32,939 bases of DNA. It comes from Christensenella sp. UBA1214. Lineage in GTDB: Bacteria > Bacillota > Clostridia > Christensenellales > CAG-138. Every line of letters begins with the position of its first letter. Position 1 is the first letter of the stretch. The notes below the pieces were generated by a model. The model had not been told where the DNA came from, searched no databases, and saw nothing but the letters and a program-made list of their open reading frames with translations. A program made the position numbers and the translations under genes. The stretch is from NCBI GenBank assembly GCA_002309375.1, contig DBXK01000014.1:1-32939 (forward strand), written 5' to 3'. Below are positions 6,171 to 13,944 of the stretch, one piece after another.

Positions 6171-7832
6171 ATGAAACGCAAACTGATCGCTCTGATCCTT
6201 GCCGCGGCTATGCTCGCGGCGCTGCTCTCTGCCGCCTGCTCCAAACCGGAAGACGGCAAGCAGTCAGATTCACAGAATGAAACGACCGCCGCTCCCGAAA
6301 CGAGCAGCGAACCGCAGCAGGGCGATGAAACTACGCCCACTCCCGCGCCGGAGACCGAAGATCCCGGGACCGAAGCCCCCGAGACCGAGCCGCCTGCAAC
6401 GCCAGCGCCTGCGGCGCCGCGCGTTATCCAGCCGATGATCAGCATTGGCAGCCAGAACAGGCAGATCAACGACTCGCTCTGGATTTTCTCATCATTCCAG
6501 TATGCGTTCCTCGAAGGCGATGAAGCCCGGGAGTACAGCCGGCTCGCTTCCGCGCTCGGGGAGAGAGCGGCATACGTTGAGCAAAGAGCAGCCACAAGTC
6601 TGGAGCTGCTTGCTTTGAAGGCACGCTCAATGGCTTCCGACGATTATGCGGCGTACAGCTTTTCGCAGACTGCTTATATCAGGCGCTCCGACACCGTTGC
6701 TTTCAGCGTGCTTTACAGCAGCGTTTCGGATTTTCCCGAGGAAGTGCCGGAAATCTTCTATGCGGATACTTTCGATACCGCGACCGGCAGGCGTCTTGCG
6801 CTTGCGGACGTTGTGAACGATCCTTCCGCGATCCCCGGCGTGATCAACGAGATCATGGGCCAGAGGAACGAGGATGGCTTCACCCTTGACGCTTCGGTCG
6901 ATTATTCGGGCTATTTCTCGAATCCCGATTGCCATGACTATGCCTGGACGCTCGATTATAACGGCATTTCACTGTTCTTCAACGACATGGCGTTCAGCAT
7001 CGAGGACGCGTGGGCGTGCAGTGCGTTCATTCCGTTCTCCGCATATCCGGAGTTTGTGAAGGCCGAGTATATGACGGCGCCGGAAGAATACGCCGTCGCG
7101 TTCCCGCCGTACATCACCTGCTATTTCGAGCTTGCCGGAAAGGTCACTCCCGTGATCGTTGCGGCCGTCGATTATGATGACGACGATTATTATTACCCGA
7201 CCGATATCTACGTCGGCTGCGGCAATGATACCTTCGAAGAACCTCTTGATCTTGACGGATTCCTGCCCGTACTGATCCATAATGCGAACGGAGACTTCCT
7301 CTGCATCGAGCGCAGCAGCTATAATGATTATGCGTTCTTCACCGTTTTCAACGTTACGAGCGGCAGCCTGAAGAATAATGCGGATTATCCGTACAGACAG
7401 TACGTGCGCTATTCGGAAGACTATTCTTCCGCCGACCGGATGCCCATCGTCGATCCTTCATGCTGCAGGCTGACGAACTGGACGGAGGTGCTGAGCACGG
7501 CGTACGCGAGCAAGACCTTCAGCTTCGGAAACGACGGAGCTCCTGTTTCCGACGATAAGCTCTATTTCGTCAACAGTCCCTGGCAGATGACTTTGCTGCA
7601 GGATCTTGAGGTCGAGCTGACGGATGAAAACTGCGCCGATCTCGGCAAGCTCAGCATGCATGCAGGCGACACCTTCGATTATTATGCAACCGACGGCGAA
7701 AGCATCGCCGTGCTGAAGCTTTCCGATGGACGCCTTGTGAAGATCAAGGTCATAAAGACGGAGTATTACGAAAACTTCGTCAACGGCATCGACATCAGCG
7801 AGCTCTTCGACGGCCTGCTGTTTGCTTCCTGA
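6171..7832 (+). CDS. lipoprotein with DUF4163/DUF3298 (RsiV-like) region (cluster gene 3)
   Basis: 553 residues. Signal peptide with lipobox L-S-A-A-C (Cys 23), then a T/P/E-rich linker to about residue 85. Residues about 85-305 follow the DUF4163/DUF3298 layout found outside the membrane in the anti-sigma factor RsiV and in PdaC of Bacillus. The start is V-I-Q-P-M-I-S-I-G-S-Q-N-x-Q-I-N. The centre is 'D-T-V-A-F-S-V-L-Y-S', then 'A-D-T-F-D-T-A-T-G-R-R-L-A-L-A-D-V'. The end is 'W-T-L-D-Y-N-G-I-S-L-F-F-N' before 'Y-M-T-A-P'. A second domain, 310-553, is rich in D/Y/F and unassigned, ending in a small beta domain (D-G-R-L-V-K-I-K-V). There is no cytoplasmic anti-sigma part, so it is not RsiV itself. 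AAAGGA precedes the ATG. It sits 27 nt after cluster gene 2. Confidence 0.75.
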   Translation: MKRKLIALILAAAMLAALLSAACSKPEDGKQSDSQNETTAAPETSSEPQQGDETTPTPAPETEDPGTEAPETEPPATPAPAAPRVIQPMISIGSQNRQINDSLWIFSSFQYAFLEGDEAREYSRLASALGERAAYVEQRAATSLELLALKARSMASDDYAAYSFSQTAYIRRSDTVAFSVLYSSVSDFPEEVPEIFYADTFDTATGRRLALADVVNDPSAIPGVINEIMGQRNEDGFTLDASVDYSGYFSNPDCHDYAWTLDYNGISLFFNDMAFSIEDAWACSAFIPFSAYPEFVKAEYMTAPEEYAVAFPPYITCYFELAGKVTPVIVAAVDYDDDDYYYPTDIYVGCGNDTFEEPLDLDGFLPVLIHNANGDFLCIERSSYNDYAFFTVFNVTSGSLKNNADYPYRQYVRYSEDYSSADRMPIVDPSCCRLTNWTEVLSTAYASKTFSFGNDGAPVSDDKLYFVNSPWQMTLLQDLEVELTDENCADLGKLSMHAGDTFDYYATDGESIAVLKLSDGRLVKIKVIKTEYYENFVNGIDISELFDGLLFAS

Positions 7833-7843
7833 TAAATGAACCG

Positions 7844-7884
7844 AGTTCCCGCTCTGCGCTCCGCCGGGCGGGAACTGCCTATTT
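7844..7884 (+). terminator. hairpin between cluster genes 3 and 4
   Basis: AGTTCCCGC (7844-7852) and GCGGGAACT (7868-7876) form a perfect 9-bp stem with a 15-nt loop, followed by GCCTATTTG. The T-tract is poor, so this may be a weak terminator or an mRNA-stabilising structure that lowers expression of the next gene. Confidence 0.5.
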
Positions 7885-7904
7885 GAACATTTCTGAAGGA
7901 ATCC

Positions 7905-9086
7905 ATGAAAATCCTTGCTTCTGAACTGAAAACGACAGTGCGCAGAGCCATTGCGCTGCTGCTTGCCGTATCGATCCCGCTCTTCGTTTTCGCAGCCTGC
8001 AGCGAGCAGGAGAAAGACGATGGGGATCTGCCGGTGGAAACGATACCGGGCGGCAGCGATCCCGTTTCGGAAACAACGCCCGAACCGACGGCCGATCAGG
8101 CTCAAATCATGAAGATCGGCTTTGAAAACGGGCTTGCGTCAGACATCGGTGAGCTCTATTTCAGCGCGGCTGATTCGGAAAGCTGGGGCGATCCGGCGGT
8201 GAGGACGATCGCGGCGGGAGGCATGGCCGAGATCGGGCTTGAGTGCGCCGCCGATTCCGGGATCTTCGATATCGGAACGCTCAGCACGGATCTTGTGAAT
8301 TACGATGCTTTCGGTGTTTATCTTTCGGAAGGGGACAGAGTTCTGCTGACCGGCGACTGGGAAACGGGCATATTCACCGTGCTGCACAGGGACGGCAGCA
8401 AGGATTTTTATAAGGCGAAGGTCCTCTGGAGCACTCCGGACGAGACCGCCGAGCGGATAATACTCAATATCGAATCCGTTTCGGAAGTTTTCGGCGATGA
8501 AGAGGGCAGCACTGCCGGCACGGTCAAATACTGCCGCATCACGCCCGAAGCAGCTGCCGCTGACCGCTTCCCGGAGCTTGCGGCCGCCTTTGAGGAGCTC
8601 AATGCTTCCCGCTTCGCGTCGCTCGGCGCGCTGCTTTCGCGCGGCGCGGACGGCGGGGAAGGCGTGACATATATTGAAGAAACGGTCAAGGTCATGCGCT
8701 GCGATTCGATCATCGTCAGCCTTCTGTACGAAGCAAAGCTCCCCGGCGCGGAATTCCCCGTGTATACCGGAATAAATATCGATCCGGTGAGCGGCGCGCT
8801 GCTGACGCCGGCGGATATCGTGACGGACGTTCAGAAGCTCCCGCATCTGATGAACAAATGCCTTTCCTCGATCGAAAGCGAGCTCGAGATCAACGAATAC
8901 CGCGATCACGTTTCGGATTTTTCAAAGCAGAAAGCGGATTATGCCTTCGTGCTCGAAAGGGACATGATCACAATCGTTTTCAATATCAACGCATTCAATT
9001 CCGGCATTTCCGAGCCGGTCCGCATTTCCCTCGGGACCGAGGATGACCCGTATCTTCTGAGACCGCGGATGCTGATCCTTCCGTAA
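7905..9086 (+). CDS. two-module lipoprotein: 'WG-P' module plus DUF3298-like domain (cluster gene 4)
   Basis: 393 residues. A longer, more basic signal peptide ends in a lipobox V-F-A-A-C (Cys 32). The first module, residues about 66-172, matches the single module of cluster gene 2 (E-S-W-G-D-P near 92-97, E-G-D-R-V-L-L near 142-148, H-R-D-G at 161-164). The second, residues about 213-393, has DUF3298 signatures like those in cluster gene 3: F-P-E-L-A-A-A-F-E-E-L-N, V-M-R-C-D-S-I-I-V-S-L-L-Y, then 'T-G-I-N-I-D-P-V-S-G-A-L-L-T-P-A-D-I-V', and finally 'Y-A-F-V-L-E-R-D-M-I-T-I-V-F-N'. So this gene appears to be a fusion of the two neighbouring architectures. AAGGA lies 5-6 nt before the ATG. Predicted surface protein; function unknown. 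Confidence 0.75.
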   Translation: MKILASELKTTVRRAIALLLAVSIPLFVFAACSEQEKDDGDLPVETIPGGSDPVSETTPEPTADQAQIMKIGFENGLASDIGELYFSAADSESWGDPAVRTIAAGGMAEIGLECAADSGIFDIGTLSTDLVNYDAFGVYLSEGDRVLLTGDWETGIFTVLHRDGSKDFYKAKVLWSTPDETAERIILNIESVSEVFGDEEGSTAGTVKYCRITPEAAAADRFPELAAAFEELNASRFASLGALLSRGADGGEGVTYIEETVKVMRCDSIIVSLLYEAKLPGAEFPVYTGINIDPVSGALLTPADIVTDVQKLPHLMNKCLSSIESELEINEYRDHVSDFSKQKADYAFVLERDMITIVFNINAFNSGISEPVRISLGTEDDPYLLRPRMLILP

Positions 9087-9120
9087 GCTTGAAGCGGGGA
9101 GCGGAAACACACAAAAAGAC

Positions 9121-9149
9121 TTTACATTGATCCGCAAATAGGATATAAT
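9121..9149 (+). promoter_or_regulatory. sigma-A promoter for the DUF6935-like operon
   Basis: TTTACA (9121-9126), 17-nt spacer, TATAAT (9144-9149). It lies about 55 nt before the ATG at 9204 and makes this gene pair independent of the lipoprotein cluster upstream. Confidence 0.8.
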
Positions 9150-9203
9150 ATTTTCACAGACACAAACAAAAGGCGCATGCCTGAAAGTTTCAAGGAGGTA
9201 AAA

Positions 9204-9767
9204 ATGGGACTTTTTGACAACCTGAAGAACAAAGTGAACGATGCCGCGAAGAAGGCGACGCAGTCGCTCTCCAACAAGAAGGTCGACGTCGTTTTCCCGA
9301 AACTGCCCGACACTTATGAAGAATTCCTCGCTCTGCCCCAAGCGGCGATGAAGGATCCCTTCGATACCGCCGCGCTGACGGTCCTCGCTTTCTGCTTCTA
9401 TCCCGAGAACAAAGAGCTTTCACTCAAAATGCTCAATTACCTGCGCGGTCCCCGTCCGCTGATGCCGATGGAGCTTTCGTTCATCGCCGACCGCTTCCGC
9501 GACAAGGATTATGTTCCGCGCTCCTATTTCAACGGTGCGACCTATAAAAACGACTATATCCCCGCGGAGCCCTATACCGTCAGCCCCTTCACGAATCCGC
9601 ATTCCGATATCCAGGAAAACATGAAGCGGCTCTGGCTGAATTCCGGCGGTGCGGACAGCCCGCGTTATGTCGATGTTCGCCTCGCGAAGGACGGCAAGTG
9701 GTATCTCTGGGAGCAGTACATCCTTGCGGATATCCGCAAACCCGAATCTACCAACCCCTGGGCATAA
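9204..9767 (+). CDS. DUF6935-like protein
   Basis: 187 residues, no signal peptide. ATG 9204 is chosen because AAGGAGG sits 4-5 nt upstream; an upstream ATG at 9177 has no ribosome site. After a short amphipathic, lysine-rich N-terminal helix (G-L-F-D-N-L-K-N-K-V) comes a domain with the features I associate with the DUF6935 family: L-P-D-T-Y-E-E-F, D-P-F-D-T-A-A-L-T-V-L-A, F-I-A-D-R-F, 'S-Y-F-N-G-A-T-Y-K-N-D-Y-I-P' followed by E-P-Y-T-V, then S-G-G-A-D-S-P-R, W-Y-L-W-E-Q, and D-I-R-K-P-E-S-T-N-P-W-A at the C-terminus. The family is common in Firmicutes and has no known function. The N-terminal helix might associate with membranes, which is an inference. Confidence 0.8.
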   Translation: MGLFDNLKNKVNDAAKKATQSLSNKKVDVVFPKLPDTYEEFLALPQAAMKDPFDTAALTVLAFCFYPENKELSLKMLNYLRGPRPLMPMELSFIADRFRDKDYVPRSYFNGATYKNDYIPAEPYTVSPFTNPHSDIQENMKRLWLNSGGADSPRYVDVRLAKDGKWYLWEQYILADIRKPESTNPWA

Positions 9768-9777
9768 GGAGGAGAAT

Positions 9778-10200
9778 ATGAATATCGTCGGAAAATGGAC
9801 GGTTTATGAAGTGATGAGCCGTGACGATGATCTGAACATCGTCTGGAAGAAGAAGGACGAGATGCTGAAGCAGATCGAACCCGGCGACGAAATGGCCATG
9901 TTCCTGAACGCGAGCCTGATCTTCACCGAGGACGGAAAGATGCTTACCGTCGCGCCGATCCCGGCAAACGTTCCGAAGGAAGAGGTCGACGCCGCGGTCG
10001 CTGCGGGCAAGGTCAAGCTCTATGGCGACAACATGATGGTCTTTGAAGGCAAGGACTGGAAGGAAGAGGACGGGAAGTTCTTTTATGATTCCGGCACACA
10101 GGGCGAGATCTTCGGCGAGCCCGTCTCCCCCTGGGTCGAGATCAAGGAAGTTGAGGACGGCGTTATCGAGATCCTGCTGATGCGCTATATCAAAGAATAA
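9778..10200 (+). CDS. small conserved-looking protein, possible lipocalin-like fold
   Basis: 140 residues from ATG 9778, preceded by AAGGAGGAG at good spacing; it follows the DUF6935-like gene by only 10 nt, so the two form an operon. The sequence begins N-I-V-G-K-W-T-V-Y-E, contains 'S-L-I-F-T-E-D-G-K-M', and ends with alternating strand-like segments (E-D-G-V-I-E-I-L-L-M). A G-x-W near the N-terminus plus regular beta strands with 'F-T-E-D-G-K' turns is typical of small lipocalin-like proteins in Clostridia, but I cannot name a family. It is acidic and has no signal peptide. Co-expression with the DUF6935-like protein is the main functional clue. Confidence 0.75.
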   Translation: MNIVGKWTVYEVMSRDDDLNIVWKKKDEMLKQIEPGDEMAMFLNASLIFTEDGKMLTVAPIPANVPKEEVDAAVAAGKVKLYGDNMMVFEGKDWKEEDGKFFYDSGTQGEIFGEPVSPWVEIKEVEDGVIEILLMRYIKE

Positions 10201-10213
10201 ACGAAAAACGAAC

Positions 10214-10240
10214 AAAAGCCCCGCACGGGGCTTTTTTCTT
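10214..10240. terminator. bidirectional intrinsic terminator
   Basis: AAAAGCCCCG (10214-10223) pairs with CGGGGCTTTT (10226-10235) around a minimal loop, with TTTTTTCTTT following on the plus strand and TTTTG on the minus strand. It ends the DUF6935-like operon and the convergent SGNH gene. Confidence 0.92.
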
Positions 10241-10254
10241 TGATCAAATGCATT

Positions 10255-11127
10255 TCAGCTTTCGCCGCCGATAATGAAATCGCAGATCGCCTTGAGCGTG
10301 CGGTCATCGTAATGCAGCGCATCGTTGATGAAGCCGCAATTCCCGCCCATGATCTCCGGAACGGTCGAAAAGCGCGAAATGCCGGGGGAAAGCAGCGGGC
10401 TTGCCGCGGCCGCTTCGCGAAGCGCTTCGTTATATGTGCCGATGTTTCGGTTGAATTCCGCGGGATCCTCACCGTAAAAGCTGCCTTCCGCACGGCAGCC
10501 GTCGAAGCCGATGACGACGACCTGCGGACGGTATGTGCGTCCGTTCGCTTCATATTCCATTGAGGCGAAGTATTCCGCCGCTTCGATCGCCGCGGCGATG
10601 TTTTCAGCGTTCCGCGCGCCTGTGCGGTCATAATCGTTGACCGTTGCAAAGAAGAAGACCGTGCTTGTGCCGCAGGCGCGGATCTGCGCCCGGAAGCAGG
10701 CCTCGATATCGGAAACGATGCCTTCCGTCATGATCGAAGGATATGCGCCGTTGTAATGGCCGCCCCAAACGGCGAACGCGGCGAAATCATTTCGACCGGC
10801 GCGCTGTTCATAGATCCCGAGCTGGCAGCAGCGGCTGTCGCCGATCACGATGCGGCCGGAGGTATAGGCAGGATCGTCCGGCAGAGTATGATAATAATCC
10901 TGATAGAGCCCCTCCGGCCCCTGCGGAATGAGAGCTCCGCTTCCATAGCCTTCCGATTCGGTCCATTGGTCGTAATCGTCATAAATGTCGAATGGTCGTT
11001 CGGGCTCCGGCGGCTCCTCGGCGGCATTATGCTCTGCCCGGTTATTGCCGCAGGCAGGGGAGAATAACGCCAAAATGAGCGCAAACAGCACGATCGACGG
11101 CAGAATGAGCTTCCTTTTTCGATGCAT
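10255..11127 (-). CDS. SGNH/GDSL-hydrolase-like lipoprotein
   Basis: 290 residues from ATG 11127; GGAGG lies 8 nt upstream, while the longer reading from 11166 overlaps the promoter. Signal peptide with lipobox F-S-P-A-C (Cys 26), then an E/P/D/Y-rich linker. Block I is I-V-I-G-D-S-R (catalytic Ser 98). Block III is T-V-N-D-Y-D (Asn 164). The closing block is N-D-A-L-H-Y (Asp 269, His 272). These are the Ser, Asn and Asp/His of SGNH-fold esterases and lipases. Such proteins in Clostridia are usually secreted carbohydrate or lipid esterases, sometimes acting on cell-wall polymers; the substrate cannot be told from sequence. The classic second-block Gly region is W-G-G-H-Y-N (121-126). The gene stands alone with its own promoter. 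Confidence 0.8.
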   Translation of the reverse strand: MHRKRKLILPSIVLFALILALFSPACGNNRAEHNAAEEPPEPERPFDIYDDYDQWTESEGYGSGALIPQGPEGLYQDYYHTLPDDPAYTSGRIVIGDSRCCQLGIYEQRAGRNDFAAFAVWGGHYNGAYPSIMTEGIVSDIEACFRAQIRACGTSTVFFFATVNDYDRTGARNAENIAAAIEAAEYFASMEYEANGRTYRPQVVVIGFDGCRAEGSFYGEDPAEFNRNIGTYNEALREAAAASPLLSPGISRFSTVPEIMGGNCGFINDALHYDDRTLKAICDFIIGGES

Positions 11128-11156
11128 TCCGTTGACCTCCGGGTGTTTATGAAGGT

Positions 11157-11185
11157 ATTCTATCAAAGAATGCAGCGGTTTTCAA
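11157..11185 (-). promoter_or_regulatory. sigma-A promoter for the SGNH gene
   Basis: On the minus strand TTGAAA (11185-11180), 17-nt spacer, TAGAAT (11162-11157). It lies about 30 nt before the start codon at 11127. Confidence 0.7.
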
Positions 11186-11247
11186 CAGCCGGAGCCCGCC
11201 TTTGAGCGGAAGGATTTCGAAAAACGGTGTTGATACGCAATTTGATA

Positions 11248-11276
11248 TTGCTAACTGCGAAAAAAAGGTTTATAAT
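11248..11276 (+). promoter_or_regulatory. sigma-A promoter for the C11 protease gene
   Basis: TTGCTA (11248-11253), 17-nt spacer, TATAAT (11271-11276). The leader of about 55 nt contains a small hairpin (CCCGC 11291-11295 with GCGGG 11305-11309) and then GGAGG (11328-11332) before ATG 11340. Confidence 0.75.
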
Positions 11277-11339
11277 GAAAGTGTATATATCCCGCCGATT
11301 TCGAGCGGGGTAAAATCCTGATACCATGGAGGTATTTCT

Positions 11340-13853
11340 ATGGAAAGCAACAGACCGGGAGGTCGAAAAAGAAAAATCGTCGGCCAGGGCCAAACCATCC
11401 ACAAGAGAGATGACGCTCTGAACACCGGCGGACCGGTCGGGCGCAAGGACGGCTATGCCGGCAGGCGTCCCGGCGGACAGTCTCAGAAGCTCGAGGGGAA
11501 TTCAGGAACGTCTTCCTATGGCGGTTCTTCCGCAGACAGCTTTTTGAGAACGACCAAGGGCAAGGGTTCGATGGGCTTTATCGTGTTGATTGCGATCGTC
11601 CTGCTCGTCGTATTCGTTCTGAAGCCCGATCTCAGCTGTCTAGGCAACCTGGCGGGCGGCGGCGATCAGAGCGGTGACACGGGTCTCACCGACAGCAGCA
11701 CTCTCGCCAGCTTGATGAACGACAGCTTTTCAAACGGCGGCGCCGTTTCATCGGGTTGGGACTATGTGCCCGAGCAGCAGTCGACTCAGCAGCAGATCAC
11801 GACCCAAAGCGGCAACACCGGTCTGCTCGATACGCAGGTCGCAAGCGGCGCCAGGGAAAAGCGCACCGTCATCCGCGGCAACAACCAGGATACGGTCACT
11901 CTGATGGTCTATATGTGCGGCACCGACCTCGAATCGAAGTACGGCATGGCGACCAACGACCTGAACGAGATGATCCAGGCCGGCGCGAACAATCCGAACC
12001 TGAATGTGATCGTCATGACGGGCGGCTGCAAACAATGGAAGAACAACGTCATCAGCAATTCCGTCAACCAGATCTACAAGGTCGCCAACGGCGGCGTTGC
12101 AAGGCTTTCGGATAATTTCGGCAGCGACGCGATGACGAAGCCCGCAACGCTGACCAAATTCATCAATTTCTGCACCCAGAATTTCCCCGCGAACCGCTAT
12201 GAGCTGATCTTCTGGGATCACGGCGGAGGATCCGTCAGCGGTTACGGCTACGATGAAAAATACGCGAGCAGCGGCTCGATGTCCCTGAAGGGCATCAACG
12301 AAGCGCTGAAGGCTTCGGGAACGACGTTCGATTTCATCGGCTTCGACGCCTGCCTGATGGCGACGCTCGAAAACGCGCTGATGCTCGAACCTTATGCGGA
12401 CTACATGATCGCATCCGAAGAGACCGAGCCCGGCGTCGGCTGGTATTATACAAACTGGCTGAAGACCCTCAACAACAACACCTCCACTCCGACCCTCGAC
12501 ATCGGCAAAATGATCGTCGATGATTTCGTTGCCGAATGCAACAGGACCTGCCAGGGCCAGAAGACGACCCTTTCCGTCGTCGACCTTGCGGAGCTGAAGG
12601 CGACCGTTCCCGAAGCGTTCAGGAATTTCGCCGTTGCAACAACGAATCAGGCGAAGACCGATTACAGTACGGTCTCGAAAGCGAGGAGCAATGCCCGCGA
12701 ATTCGCGACCCAGAGCAAGATCGATCAGGTCGACCTTGTCCACCTTGCAAGGAACCTCGGCACGAACGAGGGTAAGGCGCTTGCGAACGCGATCCTCGGC
12801 GCCGTCAAGTATAACAAGACTTCCTCCAACATGACCAACTGCTACGGCCTTTCCATCTTCTTCCCCTATAAGGCGAGTTCAAAGGTCAGCAGTGCGGTCG
12901 CGACCTATAATGCGATCGGCCTTGACAGCGAGTACAGCCGCTGCATCCAGCAGGTCGCGAGCATGAGCACCGCAGGACAGGCGGTCGGTTCCTATGCTTC
13001 AAGCGGTTCCGTTTCTCAGTCCTCGCCGTATTCCTCCCTGCTCGGCAGCTCCGGCGGCAGCATCCTCGGCGGCGGCGATATTTCCGACCTGCTCGGGAGC
13101 CTTGTCGGCGGCGGCGATCTGACGAGCCTGCTCGGCGGCGGCGGTGACTTCTTCGGAAGGAACATTGACGTCGACGCGGCTTCCGCATATATCGCGGATC
13201 ATCAGCTCGATGCAAGCAAGCTCGTCTGGACTCAGGACGGCGGAAGAAGCACTCTGACCATTTCCGAAGAACAGTGGGATCTTGTTCAGGGCTTGCTGCT
13301 GAACGTCTTCGTTGACGACGGATCGGGCTACATCGACCTCGGCCTCGATAATATTTACGAGTTCACGAAGGACGGCAAGCTGATAGGCGAATACGACAAG
13401 GCTTGGCTCGGCATTGACGGCCAGGCATGCGCATACTACTACATGGATGAGTATGTGAGCGGCAATACGGACGTCATCACCGGCCGCGTACCCTGCCTGA
13501 TCACCCATGAGGACGTTGCGGGCAACACCGTGACCGACAGGGCATACATGATCCTCGTCTGCACTAACGGCGACTGGGCGATCGCGGGCGCTGTCTATGA
13601 TTACGTCGAAGGCGAGACCGAGACCGTTGCGAAGAGCATGGCCGAGATCCCGGTCGGCGCAACGATCGAGCTGATTTGCGATTACTACAGCTATACCGGC
13701 GAATATCTGAACACCTATAAGCTCGGAGAGGCGTTCACCTACACCGGTAATAACATTGTCGGCGACTATGAATTCAACGACATGACCTACCGTGCGACCT
13801 ATATGTTCACCGATATCTACGGCCGCGAGTATTGGACCACTCCGATGCCGTGA
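11340..13853 (+). CDS. membrane-anchored clostripain-family (peptidase C11) protein
   Basis: 837 residues. A glycine- and arginine-rich N-terminus (1-77) is followed by one transmembrane segment (about 79-95), so the protein is a type II membrane protein with the enzyme outside. The C11 peptidase domain starts near 185 (T-L-M-V-Y-M-C-G-T-D-L-E-S, then D-L-N-E-M). It has the catalytic His in F-W-D-H-G-G-G (His 294) and the catalytic Cys in F-D-A-C-L-M (Cys 338), then A-S-E-E-T-E-P-G-x-G-W. C11 enzymes cut after Arg or Lys and mature by self-cleavage. A Gly/Ser-rich stretch (about 545-605) links to an unassigned C-terminal domain of about 230 residues, rich in acidic and aromatic residues. A cytoplasmic tail plus TM instead of a normal signal peptide is unusual for this family. 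Its substrate is unknown. Confidence 0.9.
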   Translation: MESNRPGGRKRKIVGQGQTIHKRDDALNTGGPVGRKDGYAGRRPGGQSQKLEGNSGTSSYGGSSADSFLRTTKGKGSMGFIVLIAIVLLVVFVLKPDLSCLGNLAGGGDQSGDTGLTDSSTLASLMNDSFSNGGAVSSGWDYVPEQQSTQQQITTQSGNTGLLDTQVASGAREKRTVIRGNNQDTVTLMVYMCGTDLESKYGMATNDLNEMIQAGANNPNLNVIVMTGGCKQWKNNVISNSVNQIYKVANGGVARLSDNFGSDAMTKPATLTKFINFCTQNFPANRYELIFWDHGGGSVSGYGYDEKYASSGSMSLKGINEALKASGTTFDFIGFDACLMATLENALMLEPYADYMIASEETEPGVGWYYTNWLKTLNNNTSTPTLDIGKMIVDDFVAECNRTCQGQKTTLSVVDLAELKATVPEAFRNFAVATTNQAKTDYSTVSKARSNAREFATQSKIDQVDLVHLARNLGTNEGKALANAILGAVKYNKTSSNMTNCYGLSIFFPYKASSKVSSAVATYNAIGLDSEYSRCIQQVASMSTAGQAVGSYASSGSVSQSSPYSSLLGSSGGSILGGGDISDLLGSLVGGGDLTSLLGGGGDFFGRNIDVDAASAYIADHQLDASKLVWTQDGGRSTLTISEEQWDLVQGLLLNVFVDDGSGYIDLGLDNIYEFTKDGKLIGEYDKAWLGIDGQACAYYYMDEYVSGNTDVITGRVPCLITHEDVAGNTVTDRAYMILVCTNGDWAIAGAVYDYVEGETETVAKSMAEIPVGATIELICDYYSYTGEYLNTYKLGEAFTYTGNNIVGDYEFNDMTYRATYMFTDIYGREYWTTPMP

Positions 13854-13885
13854 TAGGATGAAGAACACCCGATAGTACAAACAGA

Positions 13886-13920
13886 AACCGCCGTTCCCGA
13901 AGGAGCGGCGGTTTTCGTAT
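13886..13920. terminator. bidirectional intrinsic terminator
   Basis: AACCGCCG plus TTCC (13886-13897) pairs with GGAG plus CGGCGGTT (13902-13913) around a CGAA tetraloop. TTTTCGT follows on the plus strand and TTTCTGTTTG on the minus strand. It separates the convergent C11 protease and M56 genes. Confidence 0.88.
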
Positions 13921-13944
13921 GCTCTGATCAGACCGATGAGGCGG

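Noticed and set aside
6171..7832. RsiV-type anti-sigma factor
   Set aside because: It has a lipobox instead of a cytoplasmic anti-sigma domain plus TM helix, and no sigma-factor gene is adjacent.
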